Positions 29,931-40,678 of a stretch of DNA of 64,000 nucleotides are shown in pieces. A program made the translations under genes and the position numbers. The notes below the pieces were generated by a model. It saw only the letters and a program-made list of their open reading frames with translations. It was not told the DNA's origin and did no database searches. The stretch spans positions 1 through 64,000 of the forward strand of contig JAJXYO010000031.1 of the NCBI GenBank assembly GCA_021780495.1, given 5' to 3'. The stretch's first letter is position 1. Each line of letters begins with the position of its first letter. The DNA is from Deltaproteobacteria bacterium (GTDB taxonomy: Bacteria; Desulfobacterota; Desulfuromonadia; Geobacterales; Pseudopelobacteraceae).

Positions 29931-29964
29931 GAAATATAAAGGGCGGGAGATTCCTCTCCCGCCC
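29931..29964 (-). terminator. Terminator of the glnBA transcript
   Basis: GGGCGGGAGA pairs perfectly with TCTCCCGCCC across a 4-base loop and is followed on the minus strand by TTTATATTTC. It lies 28 bp after the glnA stop. Confidence 0.85.
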
Positions 29965-29991
29965 TTGGTACTGCACTCTGCAGATTATTAA

Positions 29992-31404
29992 TTAGATATC
30001 GTAGTACAGTTCGAACTCGAGTGGAACCGGACGCATGCGGACCGGATTGACTTCGGCTTCGGTTTTGTACTCGATCCATTTCTCGATAACGTCCGGTGTG
30101 AAGACATCACCTTTGAGCAGGAATTCGTAATCGTCGGCCAGGCATTTGAGAGCCTCTTCCAGGGTACCTGGTGCGGACGGAATATCCTTGAGCTCTTCCG
30201 GCGTCAGACCGTATATATCCTTATCCAGCGGCTGGCCGGGATCGATCTTGTTTTCGATGCCGTCAAGACCGGCCATCAGCATGGCAGCAAAAGCCAGGTA
30301 GCCATTGCAGGAAGGATCGGGAGTGCGGTATTCGACCCGCTTGGATTTTGGGTTGTTGGAGAACATCGGGATACGCAGAGCCGCAGAACGGTTCCGCGCC
30401 GAGTAAGCCATGTTAACCGGTGCTTCAAAACCGGGCACCAGACGCTTGTACGAGTTGGTGGTCGGGTTGGTGAAGGCGCAGAGAGCCTTGGCGTGCTTGA
30501 TGATCCCGCCAATGTACCAGAGGGCCTGCTGGGAGAGTCCGCCGTACTTGTCGCCGGAGAACAGGTTGACACCATCTTTCCAGATGGACTGGTGGCAGTG
30601 CATCCCGGAACCGTTGTCACCGTAAAGCGGCTTGGGCATAAAGGTTGCAGTTTTGCCGTTGCGGTTGGCAACATTCTTGACGACATATTTGAACCATTGC
30701 AGATCATCGGCCATGTCCACCAGCGAGTTGAAACGCATGTCGATTTCAGCCTGGCCACCGGTGGCGACTTCGTGATGCTGGCATTCAACACGGATGCCAA
30801 CCTTCTGAAGTTCAAGCACCATCTCGTTACGGATATCATTCTGTGAATCCGTCGGGGAGACCGGGAAATACCCTTCTTTGTGACGCGGCTTGTATCCCAG
30901 GTTAGGAAATTCTTCACGACCGGTATTCCAGGCCCCTTCTGAAGAATCAACAGCGTAGAAGGACTGATTAGCGCTGGAGTCGTACCGTACGTCGTCAAAG
31001 ATGAAGAATTCTGCTTCAGGACCGAAGAAGGCGGTATCGCCGATACCGGTCGATTTAAGATATGATTCTGCTTTCAGAGCGATGTTACGCGGATCACGGG
31101 TATAACCTTCCTTGGTGATCGGATCGAAGATGTTGCAGATCAGCGACAGAGTCGGCACGGCAACAAAAGGATCCATTTTGGCGGTTTTCGGATCGGGAAC
31201 AATGATCATGTCGGAGGCATGAATCGGTTGCCATCCACGGATGGAAGAGCCGTCAAAGCCCTGGCCCTCTTCAAAGGTATCTTCACTGAATTCACTCATC
31301 GGCACGGAAAAATGTTGCCAGATACCTACAAAGTCCATAAATTTGAAATCAACCATCAGTGCGCCGTTTTCTTTGGCAAACTCTACTACTTGTTTCGGGG
31401 TCAT
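29992..31404 (-). CDS. glnA: Glutamine synthetase type I
   Basis: A 470-residue ammonia-assimilating enzyme (glutamate + NH3 + ATP to glutamine), dodecameric in the family. The ATG at 31404 ([14 protein letters not shown]) has AAAGGAGA upstream. Conserved segments are [17 protein letters not shown], the metal/glutamate site [12 protein letters not shown] and [18 protein letters not shown]. The adenylylation tyrosine is probably in [11 protein letters not shown], consistent with the GSI-beta class regulated by GlnE. It lies 78 bp downstream of glnB and is followed by a strong terminator, so glnBA is likely one nitrogen-controlled unit. Confidence 0.97.
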   Translation of the reverse strand: MTPKQVVEFAKENGALMVDFKFMDFVGIWQHFSVPMSEFSEDTFEEGQGFDGSSIRGWQPIHASDMIIVPDPKTAKMDPFVAVPTLSLICNIFDPITKEGYTRDPRNIALKAESYLKSTGIGDTAFFGPEAEFFIFDDVRYDSSANQSFYAVDSSEGAWNTGREEFPNLGYKPRHKEGYFPVSPTDSQNDIRNEMVLELQKVGIRVECQHHEVATGGQAEIDMRFNSLVDMADDLQWFKYVVKNVANRNGKTATFMPKPLYGDNGSGMHCHQSIWKDGVNLFSGDKYGGLSQQALWYIGGIIKHAKALCAFTNPTTNSYKRLVPGFEAPVNMAYSARNRSAALRIPMFSNNPKSKRVEYRTPDPSCNGYLAFAAMLMAGLDGIENKIDPGQPLDKDIYGLTPEELKDIPSAPGTLEEALKCLADDYEFLLKGDVFTPDVIEKWIEYKTEAEVNPVRMRPVPLEFELYYDI

Positions 31405-31482
31405 CAACGTTCTCCTTTCAGGTGGTATTAAAATGAGCAACTAGCTCTAAAACACAGCATGCATGCCTGGATTTCCAAGTTA

Positions 31483-31977
<495 letters not shown>

Positions 31978-32020
31978 TTAGTATAACACCATTTTATGCA
32001 CATCACAGATGACAGATGAT

Positions 32021-32053
32021 AAAAAAGGAGCCTTAATCAAAAAGCTCCTTTTT
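32021..32053 (-). terminator. Terminator of glnN
   Basis: AAAAAGGAGC and GCTCCTTTTT form a stem, with T residues following on the minus strand, 27 bp downstream of the glnN stop. Confidence 0.8.
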
Positions 32054-32079
32054 GGGCACATAAATTAAAGTCTCAGGTA

Positions 32080-34167
32080 TTACAGAATGAAAAGCATTTC
32101 CCCATAAGTCGGCAGCGGCCAGTTTTTGGCAGCAATGATTTTTTCCAGCGCATCACCATCGGCACGCAGTACAAGCATTTTCGAAAACACCTTTTCCCTG
32201 AACGCAGCGGCCTGTTTTTCAATATCGGAAATGTTCAATGCGCTTTCGAGGGCTTTCTCAAGCGCCTTGACGTTGCTGCTCATGGAGGCCAGCTTGGTAC
32301 TGATCTCTTCCAGCAGCTCCTTCTGGGTCGATACGTTCAACTTGCCGGATACCGCGGAAATGGCGTTGATGGATGTGGCCAGCGTCGTTGCGTATTCCAT
32401 GGCGGCAGGAATGATGCTCTTTCTGGACATGTCAAGCATGGTCAGGGCCTCGATGTTGATGACCTTGACGTACTGCTCGACCATGATTTCGTAACGGGAG
32501 TGAAGCTCTTTTTCACTGAAAACGCCGTGGGTCGTGAACAGTTTGACGGCTTCTTTCGTTACGAGCTGCTTCAGAGCCTCAGTGGTGGTGGGGATATTCA
32601 GAAGGCCGCGTTTCTTGGCTTCTTTGACCCATTCGTCGGAGTAGTTGTTGCCGTTGAAGACAACGCGGTTGTGCTTCTTGGCGGTCTCCTGCAACAGCTT
32701 CTGCAGGTCGGCATTGAAGTTCTTTGATTTCTCCAGCTTGTCGGCGAACTCCTTCAGCGCGTCGGCAATGATGGTGTTGATAATGATGTTCGGACCGGAG
32801 ATGGAGAAGGACGAGCCGAGCATACGGAATTCGAATTTGTTGCCGGTGAAGGCGAATGGCGAGGTCCGGTTCCGGTCGGTGGCGTCCTTGGCCAGTGCCG
32901 GCAGTGTGGTTACGCCGATCTGCATATCACCGCTGGCAGTAGAGGATTTGGCTCCGCCGGCCACGATCTGGCCGAGGATGTCGGCAAGCTGCTCGCCGAG
33001 GAAGATGGAGATGATTGCCGGAGGTGCTTCGTTGGCGCCCAGACGGTGGTCATTACCGGCATTGGCGCAGGAGCAGCGCAGCAGACCGGCATAGGTATCG
33101 ACGGCCTTAATGGTTGCCATGAGGAAGGTCAGGAACTGGGCGTTCTCATGGGGGGTGTGACCCGGCTCAAGCAGGTTCTGACCGTCGTTCGAACTCATGG
33201 ACCAGTTGTTGTGCTTGCCGGAACCGTTGACGCCGGCAAACGGTTTTTCGTGCAGCAGGCAGACCAGGTCATGACGGATGGCGACCCGCTTGAGAATATC
33301 CATGATCATTTGGTTGTGGTCGGTGGCGATGTTGGTGTTCTCGAAGATCGGGGCGAGTTCGAATTGTCCGGGTGCCACTTCGTTGTGCTGGGTCTTGGCG
33401 GTAACGCCCAGTTTCCACAGTTCTTCGTTTACTTCCTTCATGTATGCAAGCACTCTGTCCTTGATGGTGCCGAAATAGTGGTCTTCCAGTTCCTGCCCTT
33501 TTGTAGACATGGCGCCGAAAAGTGTTCTGCCAGCCATGATCAGGTCGGGTCTTTGAAGGTAGAACGACTTGTCCACAAGGAAGTATTCCTGCTCGGCGCC
33601 GACGGTCGAGGTGACCCGGGTGGCGGTGGTGTTTCCGAACAGTTTGAGAACGCGCAACGCCTGAGTCGAAAGCGCCTGCATGGAGCGGAGCAGCGGGGTC
33701 TTCTTGTCCAGGGCCTCACCGGTATATGAGCAGAAGGCGGTAGGGATGCAGAGCGTGACTACATCGCCATCTTCCTTCAGGAAGGCGGGAGAGGTGCAGT
33801 CCCAGGCGGTGTAACCACGGGCTTCAAAGGTTGCGCGCAGACCACCACTTGGAAAGGAGGAGGCATCAGGCTCGCCCTTGATCAGCTCTTTACCGGAGAA
33901 CTCCATCAGGGCGCCATTCTCCGTCGGCGACAGGAAGGAGTCGTGTTTCTCTGCAGTAATATTGGTCATCGGCTGGAACCAATGAGTAAAATGGGTTGCG
34001 CCTCTTTCGACGGCCCACTCCTTCATCGCCGTTGCGACGACATCTGCAATGGAGGGGTCCAGCGGCAGACCTTCGTCGATGGTTTTCTTGAGGGTTTTGA
34101 AAACAGCTTTCGGTAATCTTTCTCTCATCACTGACTGGTTAAACACGTTTTGCCCAAACATCTCCAT
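32080..34167 (-). CDS. glnN: Glutamine synthetase type III
   Basis: A 695-residue GSIII enzyme, much larger than GSI, ending with a helical C-terminal region (about 560-695). Recognisable pieces include [21 protein letters not shown], the glutamate/metal site [20 protein letters not shown] and the ATP region [21 protein letters not shown] is dodecameric and is not controlled by adenylylation. The ATG at 34167 has AGGAGG seven bases upstream. A near-consensus sigma-54 promoter precedes it. This gives two glutamine synthetases of different families within 5 kb, each with its own sigma-54 promoter. Confidence 0.96.
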   Translation of the reverse strand: MEMFGQNVFNQSVMRERLPKAVFKTLKKTIDEGLPLDPSIADVVATAMKEWAVERGATHFTHWFQPMTNITAEKHDSFLSPTENGALMEFSGKELIKGEPDASSFPSGGLRATFEARGYTAWDCTSPAFLKEDGDVVTLCIPTAFCSYTGEALDKKTPLLRSMQALSTQALRVLKLFGNTTATRVTSTVGAEQEYFLVDKSFYLQRPDLIMAGRTLFGAMSTKGQELEDHYFGTIKDRVLAYMKEVNEELWKLGVTAKTQHNEVAPGQFELAPIFENTNIATDHNQMIMDILKRVAIRHDLVCLLHEKPFAGVNGSGKHNNWSMSSNDGQNLLEPGHTPHENAQFLTFLMATIKAVDTYAGLLRCSCANAGNDHRLGANEAPPAIISIFLGEQLADILGQIVAGGAKSSTASGDMQIGVTTLPALAKDATDRNRTSPFAFTGNKFEFRMLGSSFSISGPNIIINTIIADALKEFADKLEKSKNFNADLQKLLQETAKKHNRVVFNGNNYSDEWVKEAKKRGLLNIPTTTEALKQLVTKEAVKLFTTHGVFSEKELHSRYEIMVEQYVKVINIEALTMLDMSRKSIIPAAMEYATTLATSINAISAVSGKLNVSTQKELLEEISTKLASMSSNVKALEKALESALNISDIEKQAAAFREKVFSKMLVLRADGDALEKIIAAKNWPLPTYGEMLFIL

Positions 34168-34279
34168 CGTACAGCCTCCTTTTTAGACAGCGTTGTGTAA
34201 AAAATAAGCAGGGTGCTTATTCGTGTATAGTCTTGTTTTAATCAGTTACGAAATCTTTGCGTTGTAATCCTGTATTTTG

Positions 34280-34295
34280 AGCAAGATAAGTGCCA
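34280..34295 (-). promoter_or_regulatory. Sigma-54 promoter of glnN
   Basis: On the minus strand TGGCACTTATCTTGCT is a near-perfect -24/-12 element (TGGCAC-N5-TTGCT). It lies about 115 bp upstream of the glnN ATG, leaving a leader of roughly 100 bases. It implies nitrogen-dependent, NtrC-type activation. Confidence 0.85.
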
Positions 34296-34398
34296 AGTCT
34301 TATTTTTTTGGGGAGGGGATTGTTGACGGTTATGATAAATTATCAGAGACTAATATTTATGCAAACGACATGCATATCAAATTGTGCAGCTGTAATGA

Positions 34399-35214
34399 TC
34401 AGCTGTTCAATTCTTTTAACTCTTTTATAATCTCAACCTGGCGTTGATTTATGTAATACGAAATCTGTTGCTGAGAATGCTTTTCCGGGTGAAACTCAAG
34501 GATACAGGTATAAGGCGCGCTCTCACCTGTCACACTAATGACCATGGCAGACAAGCCCACCTCAGTAATGTCACCGTTTAAAATATCAGGCAGCTTGAGG
34601 AAAAGATTGAGTTCAAGACCGGGAACGAGTCGATCCCGTGATACAAGATGCATGGCAGCGCCACCCAGGGAGATATTCATAATGTTTCCCCTGGTAATGT
34701 CGTCCTCAAAGATCATATCCGCTTCCACCGGTCTATCGAGCATGACCCGCACGAATCGACGCATATTGGATCTGATCTTTGCATATTCAAAATTGCAGAG
34801 GATGACTTTTTTCTTGAGTGGGTTAATATAAAAAGCCTCGCCAAGGATGTCTTCCTTGACGGGGCTTTCTGCATGCGAATAGATGAGTGCCTTGCGCTCC
34901 AGATTAATGACTTTGGCCTGATATTCGTGTAATTCGAATTCGGCCATTTCGTTTTCAACGTGCACTAAGGTGGCATCATAAGAAACAGGTATTTCCTTAT
35001 AATAATTGAGAAACGAAAAACGCTTGCCCACCATCCCCTTTAAAAATTGGAGTATGAGCAACGAATCTTCGCGTGGGGTTCCACGGACAACTTTATCAGA
35101 ATATTGCAGCATTCCAGAATCCCCGACAGGATGATTGAATTGCATAAAAGGCTCAAATACTGTACTGTAACGAACAGAATTTGTTTTTTTAGCAGAAATA
35201 GAGTAGAACGACAA
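34399..35214 (-). CDS. PilZ domain c-di-GMP-binding protein
   Basis: A protein of up to 271 residues. The N-terminal half is a YcgR-like beta domain (QYSDKVVRGTPREDSLLILQ to about 120). The C-terminal half is a PilZ domain (about 135-265) with the c-di-GMP arginine motif in RSNMRRFVRVML and the second motif as NISLGGAAMH. It would act as a c-di-GMP receptor for motility or surface behaviour. The start is uncertain: the longest frame begins at TTG (35214), while ATGs at 35145 and 35112 are also possible; none has a strong ribosome-binding site. It is divergent from the M23 peptidase gene. Confidence 0.85.
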   Translation of the reverse strand: MSFYSISAKKTNSVRYSTVFEPFMQFNHPVGDSGMLQYSDKVVRGTPREDSLLILQFLKGMVGKRFSFLNYYKEIPVSYDATLVHVENEMAEFELHEYQAKVINLERKALIYSHAESPVKEDILGEAFYINPLKKKVILCNFEYAKIRSNMRRFVRVMLDRPVEADMIFEDDITRGNIMNISLGGAAMHLVSRDRLVPGLELNLFLKLPDILNGDITEVGLSAMVISVTGESAPYTCILEFHPEKHSQQQISYYINQRQVEIIKELKELNS

Positions 35215-35232
35215 GCTCTAAAGAGATTATGC

Positions 35233-36054
35233 ATGCATAAAACAGCGTCCCACAATCAACCACTGAAGCAGATCACCTGCGGAATATTTTACCTGTTTTT
35301 TTTGCTGGCAATTCCTGCAGCGGGCCATGCTGATATTTACCGGTTTGTCACTGTAGACGGCGTTGAAAGCTTCACCGATGCCCCCATGAACAAGGGGGCC
35401 AGGGTAGTCATCAAAGAGCACTCCAAGGCGTCGACCAAACGCATAAAATCCGCAAAAAAACAGAAGATCCATGACATTTCCCTTGATAAGATAGCTGAAC
35501 GGACCGTCATGGCATCCTTTACACCACCTGAGCAGTCATTGACCGACACCATTGAGCCCAAATTGCCCCCTGTCGGAGGAGTTATCACCTCCGGCGTCGG
35601 CATGCGCATCGACCCGATTGACCGTAAATTACGCCATCACAACGGTATCGACATTGCAATACCCGAAGGCACGCCCGTCACGCCGGTGGCATCAGGTGTC
35701 GTCATCTTTAGCGGACAGCGTCCCGGTTACGGTTATACGGTTCTGGTCGAACACCATAACGGCATGATCAGTCTCTACGGACACAATAGCCGATTGGAAG
35801 CGGTGGTGGGACAAGCTGTTGACCGGAATAGCGTTATTGCGCTATCCGGCAATACCGGCCGTTCTACCGGGCCGCACCTTCACTTTGAAGCCTGGCAGGC
35901 CGGGGTCAATGTCACACCCGCTTTTATGCCCGGCAGCAACATTCCCTTGCCCAAAACCCAGTTGGCAGCAGCCAGAACCAGGGTCAGTTTTCGTAAAGAA
36001 ATCCTTCCCGACGGATCGGTCCTTTTTACCAACATCCCTTCTTCAGTCCCCTGA
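35233..36054 (+). CDS. Secreted M23 family metallopeptidase
   Basis: A 273-residue protein from the ATG at 35233. It has an N-terminal signal peptide (hydrophobic GIFYLFFLLAIPAAGHA, cleavage likely after AGHA). A DUF4124-like segment (DIYRFVTVDGVESFTDAP) follows. The C-terminal M23/LytM domain is at about 115-245: HHNGIDIAIPEGTPV provides the first His/Asp zinc ligands and TGPHLHFEAW the HxH. All zinc ligands appear present, so peptidoglycan endopeptidase activity is plausible. The ribosome-binding site is weak. Its stop overlaps the start of the aldolase-like gene (TGATG). Confidence 0.88.
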   Translation: MHKTASHNQPLKQITCGIFYLFFLLAIPAAGHADIYRFVTVDGVESFTDAPMNKGARVVIKEHSKASTKRIKSAKKQKIHDISLDKIAERTVMASFTPPEQSLTDTIEPKLPPVGGVITSGVGMRIDPIDRKLRHHNGIDIAIPEGTPVTPVASGVVIFSGQRPGYGYTVLVEHHNGMISLYGHNSRLEAVVGQAVDRNSVIALSGNTGRSTGPHLHFEAWQAGVNVTPAFMPGSNIPLPKTQLAAARTRVSFRKEILPDGSVLFTNIPSSVP

Positions 36055-37217
36055 TGCACGATCAAATCCGGAAATACATCACCAAGCTGACGGCTGATCG
36101 CTCTGCTCACCCCGAACAGATTGCATTTGCCGCCCAAGACGATGTCATGGTCAGCGCTGGCAGTCCTTGCTTGGCTGCCATTGCAACCAATACGCTAGCC
36201 AAGCTTGATTGCCTGGCACTCTGCACCGCCCAGCCAGCCCTGCCCTTTGCAGAATTCCTGCTGCGCAGAGCGCCGGTCGAAGAGCATGAAGTCATTCCGC
36301 GCGACACCGAAACCCGGACTTTTCTGCACGACATCCCTCTGCTTCGCAGTTCCGAACTGGGAAATGACCCTGCAGCAGTCATTGCCGAATTGCTGGGCGG
36401 CCGCAAAGGGATTGTGGTTGAAGGGATCGGTATAATTGCGACAGGCGGACTGACCATCGAACAGGCCTATATCAACTGGTCATCGGTCTTCCACTCGACG
36501 TTCATAAAATATCTGGAGGATGTCCTCCAGGACGGTTTTGTGCTGCCGGGCGAGGCCGAGGCCTTTACCCGCTTCCGCACAGAATGGCTGCAACCGCTGA
36601 GTGCCGCAGGTTTAAGCTTCAGGCAGGGGCCGATTGCCGGCAAAGCCGATATCCTGAATGAAATTGCCCGGGTCGGATCCTATACCGTGCAACGCGGCCT
36701 GGTGGATTCTTTTTTCGGCAATATTTCCTACACCAGCGGTGAACTGTTGTACATATCACAGACCGCCTCCAGCCTGGATGAACTGGACGGCTGTATCGAC
36801 CCGGTACCCTTTGAAAATACGTCAACGGTTGGTATCACCGCATCCAGCGAACTCGTGGCGCACCGCAGCATTTTCGAAACGACCGGTTGCCGCGCCATCC
36901 TGCATGGCCACCCCCGTTTTGCCGTCGTCATGAGCATGCTGTGTGACGAAAAGGCGACCTGCCCGGTACAGGACTGCTGGCGGGATTGTTCAAAGGTGAG
37001 GATCCTGGGAGACACCCCGGTGGTGGCGGGCGAGATCGGCGCCGGCGGCATCGCCAAAAACGTACCGCCTGTGATCGGCGCGCCAGGCCGGGCGATCGTC
37101 TACGGTCACGGCGTATTTGCCATTGGCCGGACTGATTTCCGCGAGGCTTTTCAGGCGCTGGTGGACGTGGAAAACTGGTGCCGTGAAGAATACTTCAGAC
37201 GATTTGACGAGCGATGA
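36054..37217 (+). CDS. Two-domain class II aldolase/adducin-like protein
   Basis: A 387-residue protein. The C-terminal half (about 200-385) is a class II aldolase fold with DSFFGNISYTSGE, the zinc-binding HGHPRF (near 284) and YGHGVFAIG near the end. The N-terminal half (about 1-190) looks like a diverged partner domain with IVVEGIGIIATGG but no obvious zinc histidines. Known relatives include fuculose-1-phosphate aldolase and methylthioribulose-phosphate dehydratase; which reaction is catalysed cannot be told. It is translationally coupled to the M23 peptidase gene, a pairing with no obvious metabolic sense. Confidence 0.78.
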   Translation: MHDQIRKYITKLTADRSAHPEQIAFAAQDDVMVSAGSPCLAAIATNTLAKLDCLALCTAQPALPFAEFLLRRAPVEEHEVIPRDTETRTFLHDIPLLRSSELGNDPAAVIAELLGGRKGIVVEGIGIIATGGLTIEQAYINWSSVFHSTFIKYLEDVLQDGFVLPGEAEAFTRFRTEWLQPLSAAGLSFRQGPIAGKADILNEIARVGSYTVQRGLVDSFFGNISYTSGELLYISQTASSLDELDGCIDPVPFENTSTVGITASSELVAHRSIFETTGCRAILHGHPRFAVVMSMLCDEKATCPVQDCWRDCSKVRILGDTPVVAGEIGAGGIAKNVPPVIGAPGRAIVYGHGVFAIGRTDFREAFQALVDVENWCREEYFRRFDER

Positions 37218-37286
37218 GACCTCCTCCTTTGGACTGCCAGAACGCCCCCTACCATCCCCATACAGTACTCTTGCCCATTACTAACA

Positions 37287-38255
37287 TTAGTCATCATCTG
37301 CTCCACCCCCACTCCCTACCGTAATCCTGTTGCCAGCCAGGGCGTTATTGCTCTCGTTCGATTCAGTCACCATGCTTTTCCGATCGGCGATGGCCCCGAA
37401 GTAGTAGCTGGCCGCGTTTACGTTTGAGGGGATCGTCAACGAGGTGGTGACCGTTTTACTCTGTCCGGCACTCAAGCTGCTGATGAATACATCCCCAAGA
37501 AAAATGTCATCATCATGGCCATCGTCATCTACTGATTCTTCAACTATTGCATTGTCGCTTGAAAGATAGACACTGGCAGTGCTGCTGGCCGCAGTAGAGC
37601 TGCCCTGGTTCTTGACGGTAACGGTAACCGAGATGGACTTGCCGCTGGTGCCGGTTGATGGACCACTGACTGAGGTTACCAGCAGGTTAGGGAGAGCTGG
37701 GGCAGTTACGTTGATGCTCAAGGTAGCAGAGGTGACCAGGTTGTTGCCGGCATCGATTACCTGGAAGGTGAGATTTCTGGTACCGGCAGTGGTGGGTGTG
37801 CCACTGATAACCCCAGTGGCGTTAAGGCTAAGCCCCTGTGGCAGCATGCCCGATGCGATACTCCAGACATAGGGTTTCGTCCCGCCAGTAGCTGTGAGGA
37901 TCTGGCTATACGTTGCCCCTACTGTGCCGTTAGCCATACCGGAGATGCGCAGGCTTTGGGGATCGGTGGTGGTAGCGGAGACGTCGAATTCCAGAGGCAC
38001 CAGGTCCGGTCCCTTGGCTTCGGCGGAGGATTTGACCAGCAGGGAGCGGATGGCCAGGTTGTTGTCCTCGTACAGTTCCGTTACCCTGTTTTCCGGGTCG
38101 CAGACGGCATAGAAACGGTAGGTGCCGCGAGCGGCGGTAAAGGGGTAGCTGAGCTCCTGGGTGGCGTCGCCGGCCAGGTCGGTTACGGCAAAGGTCTGCA
38201 GCAATGTGCCGCCGTTATTCCTTTGTGACGATCTCTTTCTTGCCGAGGACGTCAC
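37287..38255 (-). pseudogene. Frameshifted C-terminal remnant with CARDB/Ig-like domains
   Basis: A 322-codon frame with no credible start that begins inside the end of the preceding gene copy. It encodes beta-sandwich modules: a CARDB-type repeat (RFYAVCDPENRVTELYEDNN), a putative Ig domain (ATGGTKPYVWSIASGMLPQG, GVISGTPTTAGTRNLTFQV), a second CARDB repeat (NLLVTSVSGPSTGTSGKSIS, ending TESNESNNALAGNRITVG), and a stop after GGGADDD. Such modules are normally the middle of large cell-surface proteins. It most likely was the continuation of the truncated transglutaminase-fold gene upstream and is now out of frame with it. Confidence 0.75.
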
Positions 38256-39672
38256 CGACGGTGGCGTTGGGATAATTCTGCTGGATGTAACTCTGCACCC
38301 TGGTCTGGTAGTCCTGCATGGTCTGCTGGGTGAGCAGTGAATCGACGCCGGTGACGGAGCCGTTGGTGGCGTCGATGGTGGCGGTTGATTGGATCTGGGT
38401 CAGGTATGCCTGGGCGTCGAAGGGTACGGCCGCTTTGATGTCGATGCCGTTGGTGTAGTTGTACTGCTTGTAGGAGGGATCGAGTTTGATCCAGGTGTCG
38501 CCCTTGCCGTTGATATGCTTGGCCCCACGGGAGGGGATGTAGTTGATGAAGGCTTCTACCCAGATATGCTCCATGCGGGCATGGGTGACCTTGCCGCCTT
38601 CGGTCAGGGCTATGGTCGGGATGCCGCCGCTGGACATGAAGTCCAGGGCCGCCATGGGATCGGTAAAGCCGCCGGCCCAGTTCATGACCTTGTCGATGGG
38701 GAGGACGATGGTGCCGGTGTTGTAACGGGCGTGGATACCAGCTGCTCTAAGGAGAGCAATCAGCAGCGAGGAGGTGTCGAAGGCGTTGCCCTGTTTGGTG
38801 AGCATGGTCATCTGGGCGCCCTGAATGGAACCCCAGGTGGGGACGAATTCGATGTTGTTTCTGACCCACTCGTAGATCTTGACCGGGTTGTTACCCAGCT
38901 CCAGTGCCTTGGCCCGGATCTCGGGGGTGAGTTGGACGTCGATGGTTTCGGCCAGGTCGGCGGCGGTGGGTGGGGTTACGGCATTGACAATACCGGAGGT
39001 CAGCATCCCGGCCAGTGATCCGATCGAGGCAACCTGAATCCGCTTCTGGTTGCGCCAGGCGTGTTTGTCCTTCTTCAGGTCCTGATCGAACTCTTCCTTT
39101 TTCATTCTGGGTGCACGTTTCTTGAATACCGGCTGACGGTTAGGAAGGTTGTTGGGATCGAGTTTCTGGTGGCGGGAGGGGGCCTTGGTCCGTTTCAGGT
39201 GATCTTGGATCCTGCGTAGCGCTGTTTCGGCCTCGGCATCGTCCTTGGCTTTTTCAACCAGTGCGATGTTGCTCTTCAGTTCATTCAGGTTGTCATCGTA
39301 CTGTTTGACGAACTTGTGATGGCGTTCCAGGATCTCGGCCGGCAGCTTGGCGGCTATCAGTTTCTGTTCCGTAGCGGCGAACTCTGCCCGCATCCGGCCG
39401 TCGAGTGTGTTGATTTCGTCCCGGTCGGCAAACAGGCGGGCTTTTTTGCCGGCGATGTCGATCTTGGTATCGGCGAGTGAACTCTCCAGATCTGCGGTGA
39501 TTTTAGAGAAGCGCACTTCAGGAGCCTCGGCCTTCTTCTGATGGGCTGTCTTTGCCTTATGCTGCTTCGAATCCAGCTGCGCCGCATGGGCGATGCTGAA
39601 AACACCGCCGGAAGTCCAGGTGAAGAAACCGAGTACGATTGCTGCTGTTATTTTGGAGAATCTACGGGGCAT
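38215..39672 (-). pseudogene. Truncated second copy of transglutaminase-fold secreted protein
   Basis: 485 codons almost identical to the first half of the 1013-residue protein encoded at 40679-43720: signal peptide (IVLGFFTWTSGGVFSIAHAA), helical linker, and transglutaminase-like core. At the codon for VTKE the frame stops (TAA) exactly where the paralogue continues with YPYLLGTLPY. The DNA then carries unrelated CARDB-coding sequence in another frame. The aligned catalytic Cys is Ser/Ala-type sequence (GNAFDTSSLL), as in the paralogue. It may still be translated as a short secreted protein, but truncation plus frameshift argue for a recombination relic. Confidence 0.75.
38216..39641 (-). 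repeat. 1.43-kb direct repeat, copy 2
   Basis: Aligns without gaps to 42263-43688 at a constant offset of 4047 bp and is nearly identical apart from scattered changes and a diverged patch around 38250-38360. It ends sharply after TATTCCTTTGTGAC (38216-38229), where the two copies lose all similarity. Confidence 0.9.
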
Positions 39673-39748
39673 CTATGACCTTGCTTTGCAATAATAACAT
39701 TAAAGACCTGACACTTCTCGTTCTTCCTTAACTATCATAGTTTGTAAT

Positions 39749-40666
39749 CTAACTTTTATTTGATAGTTTTATATAATCAGATATAAGCTCTAATATTGAT
39801 AAAGAAGTAGCAAATGGAGAATAAAATAGTTCATAAATATCATTGTTAATTAGTTGGCATACAAGTAAGTTAACTTTTTTTGTATGGTGCCACTTGTTCT
39901 GAACATTGCTTGAAATAATATCTGTTATAGGAATATCTTCTCTTATTTTCCATCCACCATCAGTAAAACCGAACTTAATAAGAATAATTCTATATTGTGT
40001 TATAACCAACGAATCTATATATAGCTTAACTCCATTCTTGTATACGCCTCTAAAAGGAGATATGCTTATATTAGCTATAATTGTTTCGTTTTCATGTAGA
40101 TTAAGTGCTATTTTTTTTATTTTGCTTATAGATTTATTGAATTTAGTAAAATTAATTTCACTAGTTATATTATTATCAATTTTAAGTCCATCATCGTAAT
40201 TATTAATATCTACTTTTTTATAATTTTCTAAAGTGTCGTACACATATCTACAATTTCTACAAACACTAATTGGATTATCATTATTGAAGTGACATATTGG
40301 GCATACGACAAAAATTTCATTACCAATTATTGATGGCAGTCTTTTTTTTATGTATTCAACAATAATAAATTCTGTAATAACAAATATTAGAATTGATATT
40401 AAAGGATTTAAATTTGTATATATTGGAAAGTACTGCCCTAACTTTATGTCAAAATAAAAAGCTATTACGAATATCGGTGCAAATACAATAAAAAGCACTT
40501 TCCTATTAAATACATCATTAATGACTCTTATAAACATTATAATTGATAATACCAACGCAGACCTATATCTACATAATCCTATTAAGTACAGTATAAGTAA
40601 TAGAATTCCATCGATTATACTATTTATGTTATAGGTCAGTTTATATATGTAATTATTATATTTCAT
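39749..40666 (-). CDS. AT-rich membrane protein, candidate immunity protein
   Basis: A 305-residue protein of no family I recognise with certainty. The N-terminal third has about four hydrophobic segments (near 19-31, 38-50, 57-72 and 88-104). A CxxC-x10-CxxC zinc ribbon follows (C122, C125, C136, C139). The C-terminal half looks beta-rich, like a PH-type domain (YRIILIKFGFTDGGWKIREDIPITDI). Base composition is much more AT-rich than anything else in the window, with many TTA/ATA/AAT codons, which suggests recent transfer. It starts 12 bp after the stop of the long transglutaminase-fold gene, whose hydrophobic C-terminus it may neutralise. That role is inferred from position and composition only. 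Confidence 0.7.
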   Translation of the reverse strand: MKYNNYIYKLTYNINSIIDGILLLILYLIGLCRYRSALVLSIIMFIRVINDVFNRKVLFIVFAPIFVIAFYFDIKLGQYFPIYTNLNPLISILIFVITEFIIVEYIKKRLPSIIGNEIFVVCPICHFNNDNPISVCRNCRYVYDTLENYKKVDINNYDDGLKIDNNITSEINFTKFNKSISKIKKIALNLHENETIIANISISPFRGVYKNGVKLYIDSLVITQYRIILIKFGFTDGGWKIREDIPITDIISSNVQNKWHHTKKVNLLVCQLINNDIYELFYSPFATSLSILELISDYIKLSNKS

Positions 40667-40678
40667 ATTTATGTAGCC

